Part shown: positions 54,613 to 62,790 of the stretch, one piece after another
Position numbering within the stretch: the stretch's first letter is position 1
How the letters are laid out: every line of letters begins with the position of its first letter
Assembly (NCBI GenBank): GCA_945874355.1
Contig: CAMCGB010000006.1
Coordinates: 62,001-126,000 of the forward strand
From: an uncultured Bacteroides sp.
GTDB taxonomy: Bacteria; Bacteroidota; Bacteroidia; Bacteroidales; UBA932
Length of the DNA stretch: 64,000 nucleotides
Direction: 5' to 3'
Program-made: the position numbers and the translations under genes
The notes under the pieces: model-generated
What the model saw: only the letters and a program-made list of their open reading frames with translations
Databases searched by the model: none
What the model was told of the DNA's origin: nothing

Positions 54613-55215
54613 CTACTTGCCGCAGTGGCAGCCGCCCTCACCTTCTCCGCATCCGCATTCGCCTTCTCCGCAATTGCACTCACCCTCGCCGCAGTGGCAT
54701 CCGCCTTCGCCGCAATGGCATCCGCCCTGGGGGAGATACTCTCCGTGAAGGCCTTCCAAGAGCTCTTTCTCTGTGGCTTCACGCACCTTTTCGACTCTTC
54801 CGGTGAAGTGCAGGGTCTTGCCTGCCATAGGGTGGTTGAAGTCCATCACAACGCTGTCGGGGGTGATTTCCGCAACGGTTCCCTGGACTACCTGTCCTGC
54901 GGAGTTGAGCATAGGCAGGGTCCTTCCGACCACAAGCAGCTCCTCCATCAGTTTGCCGTCCACCTCGAAGGTGCTCTTCGGAAGGGTGACCTTGTACCTC
55001 TCGTCATACTCTCCGTAGCCTTCCTCGGCAGAAAGGGTGAACTCGAAAGTCTCGCCCTCAGTCTTGCCCTCCACTTCCTCCTCGAAACGGGGAAGAAGCA
55101 TACCTGTGCCGTGGATGTACTCGAGAGGCTTCTCCGAGCCTGCCCTGTCTACGATTGCGCCCTCTACCTCCAGTTCATAACTGAGGGACGCTACTGTGCT
55201 TTTCTTGATTTCCAT
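54613..55215 (-). CDS. slyD: FKBP-type peptidyl-prolyl isomerase SlyD with Cys/His-rich tail
   Basis: SlyD catalyses proline isomerisation and delivers nickel in other bacteria. Starting at ATG 55215 the protein has 200 residues: an FKBP domain split by the insert-in-flap chaperone domain (FTLSAEEGYGEYDERYKVTLPKSTF), VMDFNHPMAGKTLHFTG, then a 37-residue tail of Cys-x-Cys units (CHC, CHC, CNC, CGC, CHC) in Gly-Glu repeats. The upstream in-frame extension would overlap TldE and is rejected. It lies in the tldD-tldE operon. Confidence 0.92.
   Translation of the reverse strand: MEIKKSTVASLSYELEVEGAIVDRAGSEKPLEYIHGTGMLLPRFEEEVEGKTEGETFEFTLSAEEGYGEYDERYKVTLPKSTFEVDGKLMEELLVVGRTLPMLNSAGQVVQGTVAEITPDSVVMDFNHPMAGKTLHFTGRVEKVREATEKELLEGLHGEYLPQGGCHCGEGGCHCGEGECNCGEGECGCGEGEGGCHCGK
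54616..54726 (-). repeat. Tandem 21-bp coding repeat (metal-binding tail of SlyD)
   Basis: Five units of about 21 bp encode the heptads GGCHCGE, GGCHCGE, GECNCGE, GECGCGE and a final longer unit. Third-position changes show that the copies are not recent identical duplications. Confidence 0.8.
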
Positions 55216-55249
55216 ATTGTTGTCTGTATTTAAAATTACTATCCGGTAC

Positions 55250-56587
55250 CTACGCGCTGAAATCAACGTCCGAGAACGCTAAGGTAGGAATAAGTTTTGA
55301 CATACACCGCCTCGCATCGTCGCCCGAGATAATCAAAGAGCTCCAGAGCGAGAGCATATTGCCGGTCATGAGCATCCCGCTCACCGGCTTGACGCACTCT
55401 CCGTTCTTGAAATAGAAGCCCTCGATGCCGTAGGAGAAATCGCCGGTCACGGAGTTGCAGTTGCCTCCGTTGAAATCGGTCACGTAGATTCCCTCCCCGA
55501 CATAAGACAGCACGTCACTTGAGCTGAAACCCTTCCTGAGAGGCAGCATCACAGGCCTCGTGGCGTCCTCGACGGTGGGCTGCAGATGCATCTTGCGGGA
55601 CATATAAGTGTTTATGAAATACTGCTTTACCACTCCGTTCCCGATGATGGGGCACTCTCTGGTGGCAACTCCCTCGGAGTCGAACAGCTTCGAGCAGCAC
55701 TCCCGGGGAATCTTCGGGCAGTCCATCAAAGTCAGACTCTGCGGGAACAGCTGCTTGCCCAGACTGTCCATCAGGAAAGAATTATTCTGCTGCAAAGAGA
55801 ATGCGTTCAGGGCGCGCAGCAGAGGCGAGACGAATTTCGACGCCACCTCGGAGTCGATCACAGCATTGAACCTTCCCGAGCTCAGCTGCTTCGAGCCTAT
55901 CTGCTTCACAGCCTTGGTCAGGGCCCTCTGCGAGCAGTCCTCGGGCCGGAGCGATGCAAGGCGGGAGGAAGAATCCCAGTAATAGGAACTGTACCGGTCG
56001 CCTTTGTGCATCACCGTAATCTCGGTCCCGTAGTCGAATGAAGTCTCTGAGTGAAGGCACTTCAGCCCGTTCGAATCAAGAAGGAGAGACTCATAGAGGC
56101 TGTCCGAATACTCGGCTTCTTCCGAAATCACTTTGCATCCCTTCGGTAGCGGAGGGACGGAGTTGAAGATGCTCCCTTCAAGGGCCGCCGAGATTCTTTG
56201 GGCAGGGTCCAGATCAGCTCTGCCGGGGTCCACGAGCTCGAGTTCGTTCCCGCCCTGGGCGTCCTTACAGCAGCGCCCGGGCTCCGGAAGGTCGCGGTCA
56301 GGGTCAGGACTGATGCAGCGGGTGAGCTCTACCGCGCTGGAAATGAATGACTTCAGCGAAGCTTCGTCCATCTTGTTGGTGGAGAAAGAGCCGAAACTCC
56401 CGCCGGCAAATATGGCCAGACTCAGCGAAGAGTCGCAGCAGCGGGTAACCCTGTCCACCTCCGAATTCAGAGTGGCGACCAGATTCTCCTCGCTGCGGTT
56501 AAGCGTCACCCTCACCTTGTCCGCACCCGCGTCAAGAGCCATCTCCAGACAGCTCTGCGCAGTTTTCAATTCTTTATCACTCAGCAT
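55250..56587 (-). CDS. TldE/PmbA-family metalloprotease partner subunit
   Basis: The 445-residue protein is the non-metal-binding partner of TldD; the pair degrades unfolded or modified peptides such as antitoxins and microcin precursors. It shows N-terminal EMALDAGADKVRVTLN, the central FNAVIDSEVASKF and the C-terminal GEGIYVTDFNGGNCNSVTGDFSYG, all PmbA/TldE patterns, and lacks the HExxxH of TldD. It overlaps tldD by 11 bp. Confidence 0.9.
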   Translation of the reverse strand: MLSDKELKTAQSCLEMALDAGADKVRVTLNRSEENLVATLNSEVDRVTRCCDSSLSLAIFAGGSFGSFSTNKMDEASLKSFISSAVELTRCISPDPDRDLPEPGRCCKDAQGGNELELVDPGRADLDPAQRISAALEGSIFNSVPPLPKGCKVISEEAEYSDSLYESLLLDSNGLKCLHSETSFDYGTEITVMHKGDRYSSYYWDSSSRLASLRPEDCSQRALTKAVKQIGSKQLSSGRFNAVIDSEVASKFVSPLLRALNAFSLQQNNSFLMDSLGKQLFPQSLTLMDCPKIPRECCSKLFDSEGVATRECPIIGNGVVKQYFINTYMSRKMHLQPTVEDATRPVMLPLRKGFSSSDVLSYVGEGIYVTDFNGGNCNSVTGDFSYGIEGFYFKNGECVKPVSGMLMTGNMLSLWSSLIISGDDARRCMSKLIPTLAFSDVDFSA

Positions 56588-58028
56588 ATTCTCCTCCTAT
56601 AGTAAGATTGTCTATCAGCACCGAAGGCATACCGCATGACACGGCTGCGCTCTGCTCCTTTCCGCAGGTCCAGGTGCTGTTGTCCACAATCAGGTCCGAA
56701 GCCACCTCGCGTATGTCCGAGAGGGCCCGGGGCCCGTTGCCTATCACGTTGACGTCTTTAATCGGCATTGTAAGACGGCCATTCTCAATCAGATAGCCGC
56801 TACGGACATAAAAAGTGAAATCCCCCTCGCCTATCTTTACCTCGCCGTTCGAAAACTCCTCGACATACACTCCCTTGTCCACCTGGGCTATCAGATCGTC
56901 AAGACTTGCCCCGCCGCTGCCGTTCTCCATATAAGTGGCTCTCATACGGGGTATGGGGTTGTAGCGGAACGACTCCCTGCGTCCGTTGCCCGTAGGTGCC
57001 ACTCCGTAGAAAGCCGCGCTGATGCGGTCGTGAAGATATGAGGTCAGTACTCCGTCGGTGACCATATAGGTCTTCTGCCCCGGCACTCCCTCGTCGTCGT
57101 AGTTGAGCGAACCGCGGCGTCCGGGCAGGGTGGCGTCATCGACTATATTGATGCCTTCGCGGCACACCCTTTTACCCATCATCGAGGAGAATACCGACTG
57201 CTCCTTGCGGTTGAAGTCGGCTTCGAAAGCGTGGCCCATGGCTTCGTGCAGCAAGATGCCCGAAGCTCCCGCCTTCATAACTACGCTCATAGTTCCTCCC
57301 TTGGGCCTGCGGGCTTCGAACAGGCGGTCGATGTTCTTCACTGCCCGCGAAGAGAGATTCTCCAGCAGCGAGTCTGAAATCATCTCCGCACCGCAGCGGA
57401 AACTCTGCGAAACGCTTGAACTCCGGCTCTGTCCTCCCTGGATGAATATCGTCTGCACAGATACGCTCCCAAGAGGTCTGAAATCCGAAGTGAGCTCTCC
57501 CAAAGAATTGTACATCACCACTTTGGACGTGCTGTATGAAAGAGACGCCACCACCTTCACGACTCTTGCGTCAAGGCTTCTGATGCGCTCGTCCAGCCGG
57601 GTGAGGAAAGAGCTCAAGAAGGCGGCCGGGCACTCGTCCCAACTCTTTTCCATAGGGTAGTAACCCTTCTTCGGGGGCACTTCCACGCCCTTTATCGGAG
57701 CCTTCCCGAGAGAAAAATCCAGACTGCGTCCGGAGCCTTGGGAAGCTATCGAGCCGGCACAGCGCGCGGCGTCAAGAAGCGAGGCATAGTCTGTGGACTC
57801 GGCATAGGCATAGCCTGTCTTCTCGCCGCAAAGCACCCTTATGCCGCAGCCGAAGTCGCTGTGCATCCCGCCCGAGCTGACCTGGGAATCCCTCATCAGG
57901 AGGTCGAACCAGCGGCTGTCCTCAAAATAGAGGTCCGCCCACTGGCCGCCCTGCCCCAGAGCCTCGCCGATAAGCGAGTCGAGCTGCTGAGGTGTAAGAG
58001 AAAAATGTTCTATATCAATCTGTTGCAT
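56577..58028 (-). CDS. tldD: Metalloprotease TldD
   Basis: The zinc subunit of the TldD/TldE protease. The 483 residues contain the zinc motif HEAMGHAFEAD (HExxxH) after GASGILL, with the later SGGASLDDLIAQVDKGVYVEEFSNGEV region and the C-terminal DNSTWTCGKE. ATG at 58028 is used; the TTG two codons upstream is not needed. It overlaps the zeta-like gene by 14 bp. Confidence 0.94.
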   Translation of the reverse strand: MQQIDIEHFSLTPQQLDSLIGEALGQGGQWADLYFEDSRWFDLLMRDSQVSSGGMHSDFGCGIRVLCGEKTGYAYAESTDYASLLDAARCAGSIASQGSGRSLDFSLGKAPIKGVEVPPKKGYYPMEKSWDECPAAFLSSFLTRLDERIRSLDARVVKVVASLSYSTSKVVMYNSLGELTSDFRPLGSVSVQTIFIQGGQSRSSSVSQSFRCGAEMISDSLLENLSSRAVKNIDRLFEARRPKGGTMSVVMKAGASGILLHEAMGHAFEADFNRKEQSVFSSMMGKRVCREGINIVDDATLPGRRGSLNYDDEGVPGQKTYMVTDGVLTSYLHDRISAAFYGVAPTGNGRRESFRYNPIPRMRATYMENGSGGASLDDLIAQVDKGVYVEEFSNGEVKIGEGDFTFYVRSGYLIENGRLTMPIKDVNVIGNGPRALSDIREVASDLIVDNSTWTCGKEQSAAVSCGMPSVLIDNLTIGGEYAE

Positions 58029-58593
58029 TAGCAATGCCTCTTATGAGGCTATATTTTTCATTATCTTTGATTTCAATCAGCTGCCCCCTGCCTTCAGCCA
58101 CAACGGTGAAAGGGGAGCGCGAATTGTCGGCCAGAATCCAATGGTCGGCAATGGGTATATAAGTCCCGAACAGATACCGGAGTCCCATCACATAGCGCCT
58201 GCGCACCACATTGTCCGGGATGTTGTGGCCTCCCATCGCCACCCTGTCGCGCACTCTCTGGATGGCAAGCTCGGGGCTGGAGAGCCAGAAGTACAGGATG
58301 GTCACCTCGTAGCCCAGGGAATGGGCCTCCTCGATAATCTTCACAAGCGAGCGCGTTGCCAGGGTGGTCTCTATGCAGAAATCCTGGTAACTCCCCAGCA
58401 TATAGTTGATTTTCATCAACATCAAGCGGCTCGCGGTAATCGAGGCACTGGACGGGTCGAAGGGCGAAATGCTCTTTGCGAACTCGTCTGAATTGACAAA
58501 CTGCCTGCAGTCGAAAAGGTCGGGAAGAAGGGTATAGGAGGCCGTTGTCTTGCCCGAGCCGTTGCAGCCCGATATGATATAAAGCTTAGGCAT
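58015..58593 (-). CDS. Zeta-toxin-like P-loop kinase
   Basis: The 192-residue protein has Walker A SGCNGSGKTT at ~8-17, NSDEFAKSISPFDP at ~34-47, IETTLATRS at ~74-82 and the Arg-rich ATP-binding RVRDRVAMGGHNIPDNVVRRRY at ~113-134. These match chromosomal zeta-type kinases, which in toxins phosphorylate UDP-N-acetylglucosamine. No epsilon antitoxin is next to it; both neighbours overlap it by 8-14 bp, so it is a fixed part of this operon and perhaps a metabolic kinase. Confidence 0.82.
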   Translation of the reverse strand: MPKLYIISGCNGSGKTTASYTLLPDLFDCRQFVNSDEFAKSISPFDPSSASITASRLMLMKINYMLGSYQDFCIETTLATRSLVKIIEEAHSLGYEVTILYFWLSSPELAIQRVRDRVAMGGHNIPDNVVRRRYVMGLRYLFGTYIPIADHWILADNSRSPFTVVAEGRGQLIEIKDNEKYSLIRGIANATD

Positions 58594-59284
58594 TGTTTAC
58601 TCCGTATCCGAATAAGGCGAAGTCCCCGCGCAGGGGGTCGCCCGGGAAAATTTCCCTGAAAACATCTGTAATCTCCAGGGCCGTGGTCCTGTCCCTGGAC
58701 TTTCTGAGGGTCAGTCCGAGATTAGTGGCCTGGGTATGAACGTGAACGTCGAGCGGGATGATCAGGTCAGCGGGCGAAGAATTCTTCCACAGCCCGAGAT
58801 CCACCTTGGAAGAGCGTCTGACCATCCAGCGCCGAAGCATATTTATTTTCTTGTTCGGGGCCTTCGGATCAGGCTTCTGAAGATAGATTCTCTCCCTGAT
58901 GCCCTCTTCCCCTAAAGTCTCAAGCGATTCATTTTCAATATAATACTCTCTCAGGGCGCGGCATATCCGGGCCGTGTCGGACCACTTTACCGTGCGGTGT
59001 ATGCTCGCAGGGTCGTCGCGATAGCACCCCGCCATCACATACTCGTAAGGCTTCCACTCCATAAAGTCGAAAAGCCTCTCGCAGTCCCTTACGATCATAG
59101 CCCTGCGGCCCCAGGCGAAATGGGCGGCGAACACGGCGCTGATTTCTATGTCCTGAAGGCTTGCGCCCCTGGAGAGAAACTCCCGCGGGAAGGCGATGGG
59201 GTCAACAGAGAAATAGACCGGGTCGTCGTACTTGACGGCCCAGTCGATAAGCTGCTGTCTGAGAGAGTCGGAAAGCTGCGGCAT
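58586..59284 (-). CDS. DUF2400/TIGR02757 family protein
   Basis: The 232 residues contain the family pattern MLRRWMVRRSSKVDLGLWK followed by IPLDVHVHTQATNLGL, with DPVYFSVDPIAFP at the N-terminus. It is widespread in Bacteroidetes. The fold resembles HhH-GPD DNA glycosylases, but the function is unknown. It overlaps pepD by one base (TAATG) and the kinase by 8 bp. Confidence 0.9.
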   Translation of the reverse strand: MPQLSDSLRQQLIDWAVKYDDPVYFSVDPIAFPREFLSRGASLQDIEISAVFAAHFAWGRRAMIVRDCERLFDFMEWKPYEYVMAGCYRDDPASIHRTVKWSDTARICRALREYYIENESLETLGEEGIRERIYLQKPDPKAPNKKINMLRRWMVRRSSKVDLGLWKNSSPADLIIPLDVHVHTQATNLGLTLRKSRDRTTALEITDVFREIFPGDPLRGDFALFGYGVNNA

Positions 59285-60741
59285 TACTTCTCGGGAACTG
59301 CTTCAAGTATGGCCTTGAGGAACTCCCAGCTATTCTGCACGCTCTTGATGTTCACCTTCTCGTCAGGAGAGTGGGGATACATGATGGTGGGTCCGATGGA
59401 AACCATCTCCCAGTGGGGATATTTGGCTCCGAGCAGGGCGCACTCAAGTCCTCCGTGGGTGGCGAGCACATTCATCGGCTTGCCGAACATCCTGGTGTGG
59501 ATGTCGTTCAGAAGGGCAATCATAGGAGTGTCGGGCTTGGGAATCCATCCGCTGTAGCCTCCGCTGAAGGTGATTTTGGCTCCGAAAGCTTCGAAAATGT
59601 ACTTCACCCTGTTGGCGAGCTCCATCTTGGACTCGTCAACTGCGCTTCTCAGAAGGGCGGATACCACAATCTTTCCCTTGCCGCTCTTAACGATGGCGAG
59701 GTTGATGGAAGTCTCGGTCAGACCGCTCATACTCTGGCTCATCCTGATCACATTTGAAGGGCAGGCTGAGATGGCCTTGAGTGCATTGATGGCCACCTGG
59801 CACTCGATATACCACTGGGCCTTGCGCTCTGCGGGAGCGATGGTGCAGTCCATTGCGGGGTCGCTTTCCTTGTAGCGGGCTGTGAGCTGGGCGAAAGTCT
59901 TCCTGATGGCCCTGGTCACTGCGGCGCACTTGTCCTCAGGCACCAGAATCTCTGCCTGGGCCTCGAAAGGAATGGCATTGCGAAGGCTGCCTCCGCTTAC
60001 TTCGGCAAGCTTCACGCCGTACTTCTCCATCACGGGAATCAGGGCGTTGGCAATCACTTTGTTGGCATTGGCCCTGTAGAGGGAAATATCCATTCCGGAG
60101 TGTCCGCCGGACAGACCCTTTACCGTCAGAGCATAAGTCCTGTAGCCCTCGGGAGCCCTTTTGCTCTTGTACTTGAACTCCGCAACGGCGTCCAGTCCTC
60201 CGGCGCAGCCTATGCAAAGCTCCTGCTCGTCCTCAGAGTCGAGGTTCAGCAGAATGTCGCCCTTGAGTATGCCTCCCTTGAAGTTCTGGGCTCCGGTAAG
60301 TCCCGTCTCTTCGTCATAGGTCACGAGCACCTCCACGGGTCCGTGCTTGAGGCTCTTGTCCTCGAGCACAGCCATACCCATAGCCACACCCATACCGTTG
60401 TCAGCTCCGAGGGTGGTGCCCTTTGCCTTCACCCACTCGCCGTCAATCCAGGTCTGGATGGGGTCCTTCAGGAAGTCGTGAACAGTGTCCCCGGTCTTCT
60501 GGGGAACCATATCCATATGGCCCTGGAGGATGATGCCCTTGCGGTTCTCGTAGCCGGGAGTGGCGCCCACTCTCATAACGATGTTGCCCGTCTCGTCTGC
60601 GAAGGCTTCAATGCCCCTCTGCTTTGCCCAGTCCAGAATGTGGGCCCTGACGATTTCTTCGTGCTTCGAAGGTCTCGGACACTGAGTCAGTCCGTAAAAG
60701 TTGTTCCAGACTAATGCTGGCTGTAAATCTTTGATAGTCAT
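59284..60741 (-). CDS. pepD: Cytosolic aminoacyl-histidine dipeptidase (M20)
   Basis: The enzyme cleaves Xaa-His and other dipeptides. The 485 residues show the zinc ligands in ILQGHMDMVPQ, TLGADNGMGVA, YDEETGLTGA (catalytic Glu-Glu) and NLDSEDEQEL, followed by the lid domain (GLSGGHSGMDI) and the last His near the C-terminus (LATHGGLECALLG). The whole matches PepD of the M20C type. Confidence 0.95.
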   Translation of the reverse strand: MTIKDLQPALVWNNFYGLTQCPRPSKHEEIVRAHILDWAKQRGIEAFADETGNIVMRVGATPGYENRKGIILQGHMDMVPQKTGDTVHDFLKDPIQTWIDGEWVKAKGTTLGADNGMGVAMGMAVLEDKSLKHGPVEVLVTYDEETGLTGAQNFKGGILKGDILLNLDSEDEQELCIGCAGGLDAVAEFKYKSKRAPEGYRTYALTVKGLSGGHSGMDISLYRANANKVIANALIPVMEKYGVKLAEVSGGSLRNAIPFEAQAEILVPEDKCAAVTRAIRKTFAQLTARYKESDPAMDCTIAPAERKAQWYIECQVAINALKAISACPSNVIRMSQSMSGLTETSINLAIVKSGKGKIVVSALLRSAVDESKMELANRVKYIFEAFGAKITFSGGYSGWIPKPDTPMIALLNDIHTRMFGKPMNVLATHGGLECALLGAKYPHWEMVSIGPTIMYPHSPDEKVNIKSVQNSWEFLKAILEAVPEK

Positions 60742-60756
60742 ATCGATAATATTAAG

Positions 60757-61677
60757 TTATTTCCATCTTTTATGCGTCCACAGATAGTTCCAGGGCTGGG
60801 TGCGTATGTCCCTTTCCAGAAGGGTATAGTAGCTTTGCATGAGCGCATCCTTGTCCTCCTTGGAGGCGTCGGGGCAGAGCTCGCTCAGCTCAAGAGTGTA
60901 GCTCCGGTCCTCATTCTCCCTCATATACATATATAACAAAGGGAATCCCAGCCTGTGCGCCAGGGCAAAGGCCCCGTCCATACTCACCGTGCTCATCCCG
61001 AAGAAATTATCCAGCGGCACCCTCGACGAGTCGGAGTAGGGGTACTGGTCGGTCATGAACACATAGGCCTTGCTCTCCTTGCGGTGAGAGATGACATAGC
61101 GCAGCACTTCGAAGCTCTCGAGCATCTGGCTCTGACCGTCTTTTCCGGCCGGGGCGACGCGGTTGGAGTTCATAAAGTCGTTCCAGACCCTGCTTGCAAG
61201 CCGGCGGTAAACGATGTGCATATCCTTCTCGGGGTAGGCCCCTTCAAGTCCGTTTAGCTCGATATAGGTCTGATACCCTCCCAGAAACTCCCAGTTCCCG
61301 GTGTGCGAAAAGGCTATGATTACGCTTTTGCCTTCTTTACGGTACTTCTCGAGAAGTTCCCCTCCGCTGATGTGCACGGGGTCGGCCTTGCGCAACCTGC
61401 GTCTGTTCCTGGTGGAGCCGAACCAGAGGGCTTCGCAGATCAGAGTCCCGAAGTGGCGGTAGAAATGGTCGCACTGGGCAGAAACCTGGTCGTAGTTCAT
61501 CTCAGGAAAACAGCGGGAGATGTTCGTCAGCACCACATCGCGGCGATATCCCAGCAGTGAACCCGCAATGCGCCCGACAGCCCGCCCGCAGGACCTGTGG
61601 AAGCCCAGGGGCAGGATGGAAACAGGCCAGAGCAGCACTCGCACAAGGGAGGCTCCGAATGTATGTTTACCTTTCAC
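60757..61677 (-). CDS. LpxL/HtrB-family lipid A acyltransferase
   Basis: It adds a secondary acyl chain to lipid A at the inner membrane. The 306 residues have an N-terminal hydrophobic helix, the catalytic H-x4-E in SHTGNWEFLGGY, the motif YRRLASRVWND and FMTDQYPYSD, and a C-terminal WNYLWTHKRWK. The start codon is GTG at 61677. It heads the long minus-strand gene run down to trkA. Confidence 0.92.
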   Translation of the reverse strand: MKGKHTFGASLVRVLLWPVSILPLGFHRSCGRAVGRIAGSLLGYRRDVVLTNISRCFPEMNYDQVSAQCDHFYRHFGTLICEALWFGSTRNRRRLRKADPVHISGGELLEKYRKEGKSVIIAFSHTGNWEFLGGYQTYIELNGLEGAYPEKDMHIVYRRLASRVWNDFMNSNRVAPAGKDGQSQMLESFEVLRYVISHRKESKAYVFMTDQYPYSDSSRVPLDNFFGMSTVSMDGAFALAHRLGFPLLYMYMRENEDRSYTLELSELCPDASKEDKDALMQSYYTLLERDIRTQPWNYLWTHKRWK

Positions 61678-61710
61678 TGAACGCGTATCGTAATATATGG
61701 TATATCCCTA

Positions 61711-61718
61711 CAAATATA
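61711..61718 (-). promoter_or_regulatory. -7 promoter box for the lpxL-pepD-tldD run
   Basis: TATATTTG on the minus strand, 33 bases before the GTG at 61677, directly after the rpsU terminator. Confidence 0.6.
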
Positions 61719-61755
61719 TATAAAAAAGGGAACTAAACAAAGAGGGGAGGACACG

Positions 61756-61782
61756 AAAAAGACCGACCTATAAGGGCCGGTC
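61756..61782 (-). terminator. Rho-independent terminator after rpsU
   Basis: On the minus strand GACCGGCC and GGTCGGTC (one G-U) form an 8-bp stem followed by TTTTT. Confidence 0.85.
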
Positions 61783-61802
61783 CTGAAAGTATGCAGAAAA
61801 AA

Positions 61803-61997
61803 CTACTGCTCGTCCTGAAGACGGAGGTGCTGAACATAGATAGCCTTCATCTTGGCCATCCTGCGCTTCATAGAAGGCTTCTCGAAATTCTTGCGGGCCC
61901 TCAGCTCGCGAACGGCGCCGGTCTTCTCGAACTTCCTCTTGAATTTCTTCAACGCGCGATCGATATTTTCACCTTCTTTTACTGGTACGATAATCAT
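61803..61997 (-). CDS. rpsU: 30S ribosomal protein bS21
   Basis: The 64 residues (basic, MIIVPVKEGENIDRALKKF at the start, KMKAIYVQ near the end) match bS21. In Bacteroidetes, bS21, bS18 and bS6 hide the anti-Shine-Dalgarno end of 16S rRNA. Here the gene is one of the few with a strong Shine-Dalgarno (62004-62015), which fits control by free bS21 levels. It is a single gene between its own promoter and terminator. Confidence 0.96.
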   Translation of the reverse strand: MIIVPVKEGENIDRALKKFKRKFEKTGAVRELRARKNFEKPSMKRRMAKMKAIYVQHLRLQDEQ

Positions 61998-62003
61998 TCT
62001 TAA

Positions 62004-62015
62004 ATCACCCCCTTT
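62004..62015 (-). promoter_or_regulatory. Strong Shine-Dalgarno of rpsU
   Basis: AAAGGGGGTGAT on the minus strand matches the SD-complement AAGGAGGTGAT with one change over 11 bases. The G run ends 10 bases before the ATG. Confidence 0.85.
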
Positions 62016-62028
62016 TTCTTTTGCGGCG

Positions 62029-62036
62029 CAAAGATA
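62029..62036 (-). promoter_or_regulatory. -7 promoter box for rpsU
   Basis: TATCTTTG on the minus strand, 31 bases before the rpsU ATG and a few bases after the sirtuin stop codon. Confidence 0.6.
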
Positions 62037-62040
62037 GCAA

Positions 62041-62748
62041 TTATTTGATTAATTCCAAACATTCTTTCACGCCTTCGCTTGCCACTTTGCGTATGTGACG
62101 GATTCTGGGGTCCCTGACTTTCACCTCCGCAGGGTCTATGAGATAGATGGGAGCTCCGCCGGGAGCATACCTGTACAGCCCGGCTGCGGGATACACCTGC
62201 AGCGAAGTGCCGACTATCATTACCGCATCGGCACGGCTGACTATGTCTATGGCCCTTTCCATCTTGGGGACAGCCTCCCCGAAAAAGACTATATGGGGTC
62301 TGTACTGCGCCCCGTTCGGAGCCAGGTCGCCTAAGAAAACAGAGTCGTAGCCTATGTCTATCACGCTCTGCTCGCTGTAGTTGTCGCTCTCGTTGCAGCA
62401 GTTCTCAGGCCGGATCTTGGTGAGCTCGCCGTGCAGATGCACTACGCAGCTCGAACCCGCCCTCTCGTGCAGATTGTCCACATTCTGGGTTATGACATCC
62501 ACCCGGCAGTCGTCTTGAAGGGAGGCAATCAGCCGGTGAGCCTCATTGGGACGGCAGTCCTTGAGCTCAGAGCGGCGCTGATTATAAAAGTCCAGCACCA
62601 GAGCAGGGTCCCGTCTCCAGCCCTCGACGGAAGCCACCACCATAGGGTCGTAATCGTTCCACATACCGCCGTTGTCGCGGTAGGTCTTGAGCCCGCTCTC
62701 GGCGCTCACTCCGGCGCCGGTCAGAACGGCTATTCTTTTCTTTGCCAT
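62041..62748 (-). CDS. cobB: NAD-dependent protein deacylase (sirtuin, CobB type)
   Basis: The 235 residues show TGAGVSAESGLKTYRDNGG for NAD, TQNVDNLHERAG, the catalytic His106 in VVHLHGE and GTSLQVYP. Tyr55 and Arg58 in LDFYNQRR match the Y-x2-R pair that recognises succinyl or malonyl lysine in CobB and SIRT5. The structural zinc cysteines are missing: only Cys117-Cys118 remain, as is common in this phylum. It follows the ATPase gene by 42 bp. Confidence 0.93.
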   Translation of the reverse strand: MAKKRIAVLTGAGVSAESGLKTYRDNGGMWNDYDPMVVASVEGWRRDPALVLDFYNQRRSELKDCRPNEAHRLIASLQDDCRVDVITQNVDNLHERAGSSCVVHLHGELTKIRPENCCNESDNYSEQSVIDIGYDSVFLGDLAPNGAQYRPHIVFFGEAVPKMERAIDIVSRADAVMIVGTSLQVYPAAGLYRYAPGGAPIYLIDPAEVKVRDPRIRHIRKVASEGVKECLELIK

Positions 62749-62790
62749 TTACTTACGATTGTAGATGAAGTTCATCTCCGGCACCATTGC

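Noticed and set aside
58015..58593. Toxin-antitoxin locus
   Set aside because: The kinase resembles zeta toxins, but no antitoxin gene is present and the neighbours are housekeeping genes.
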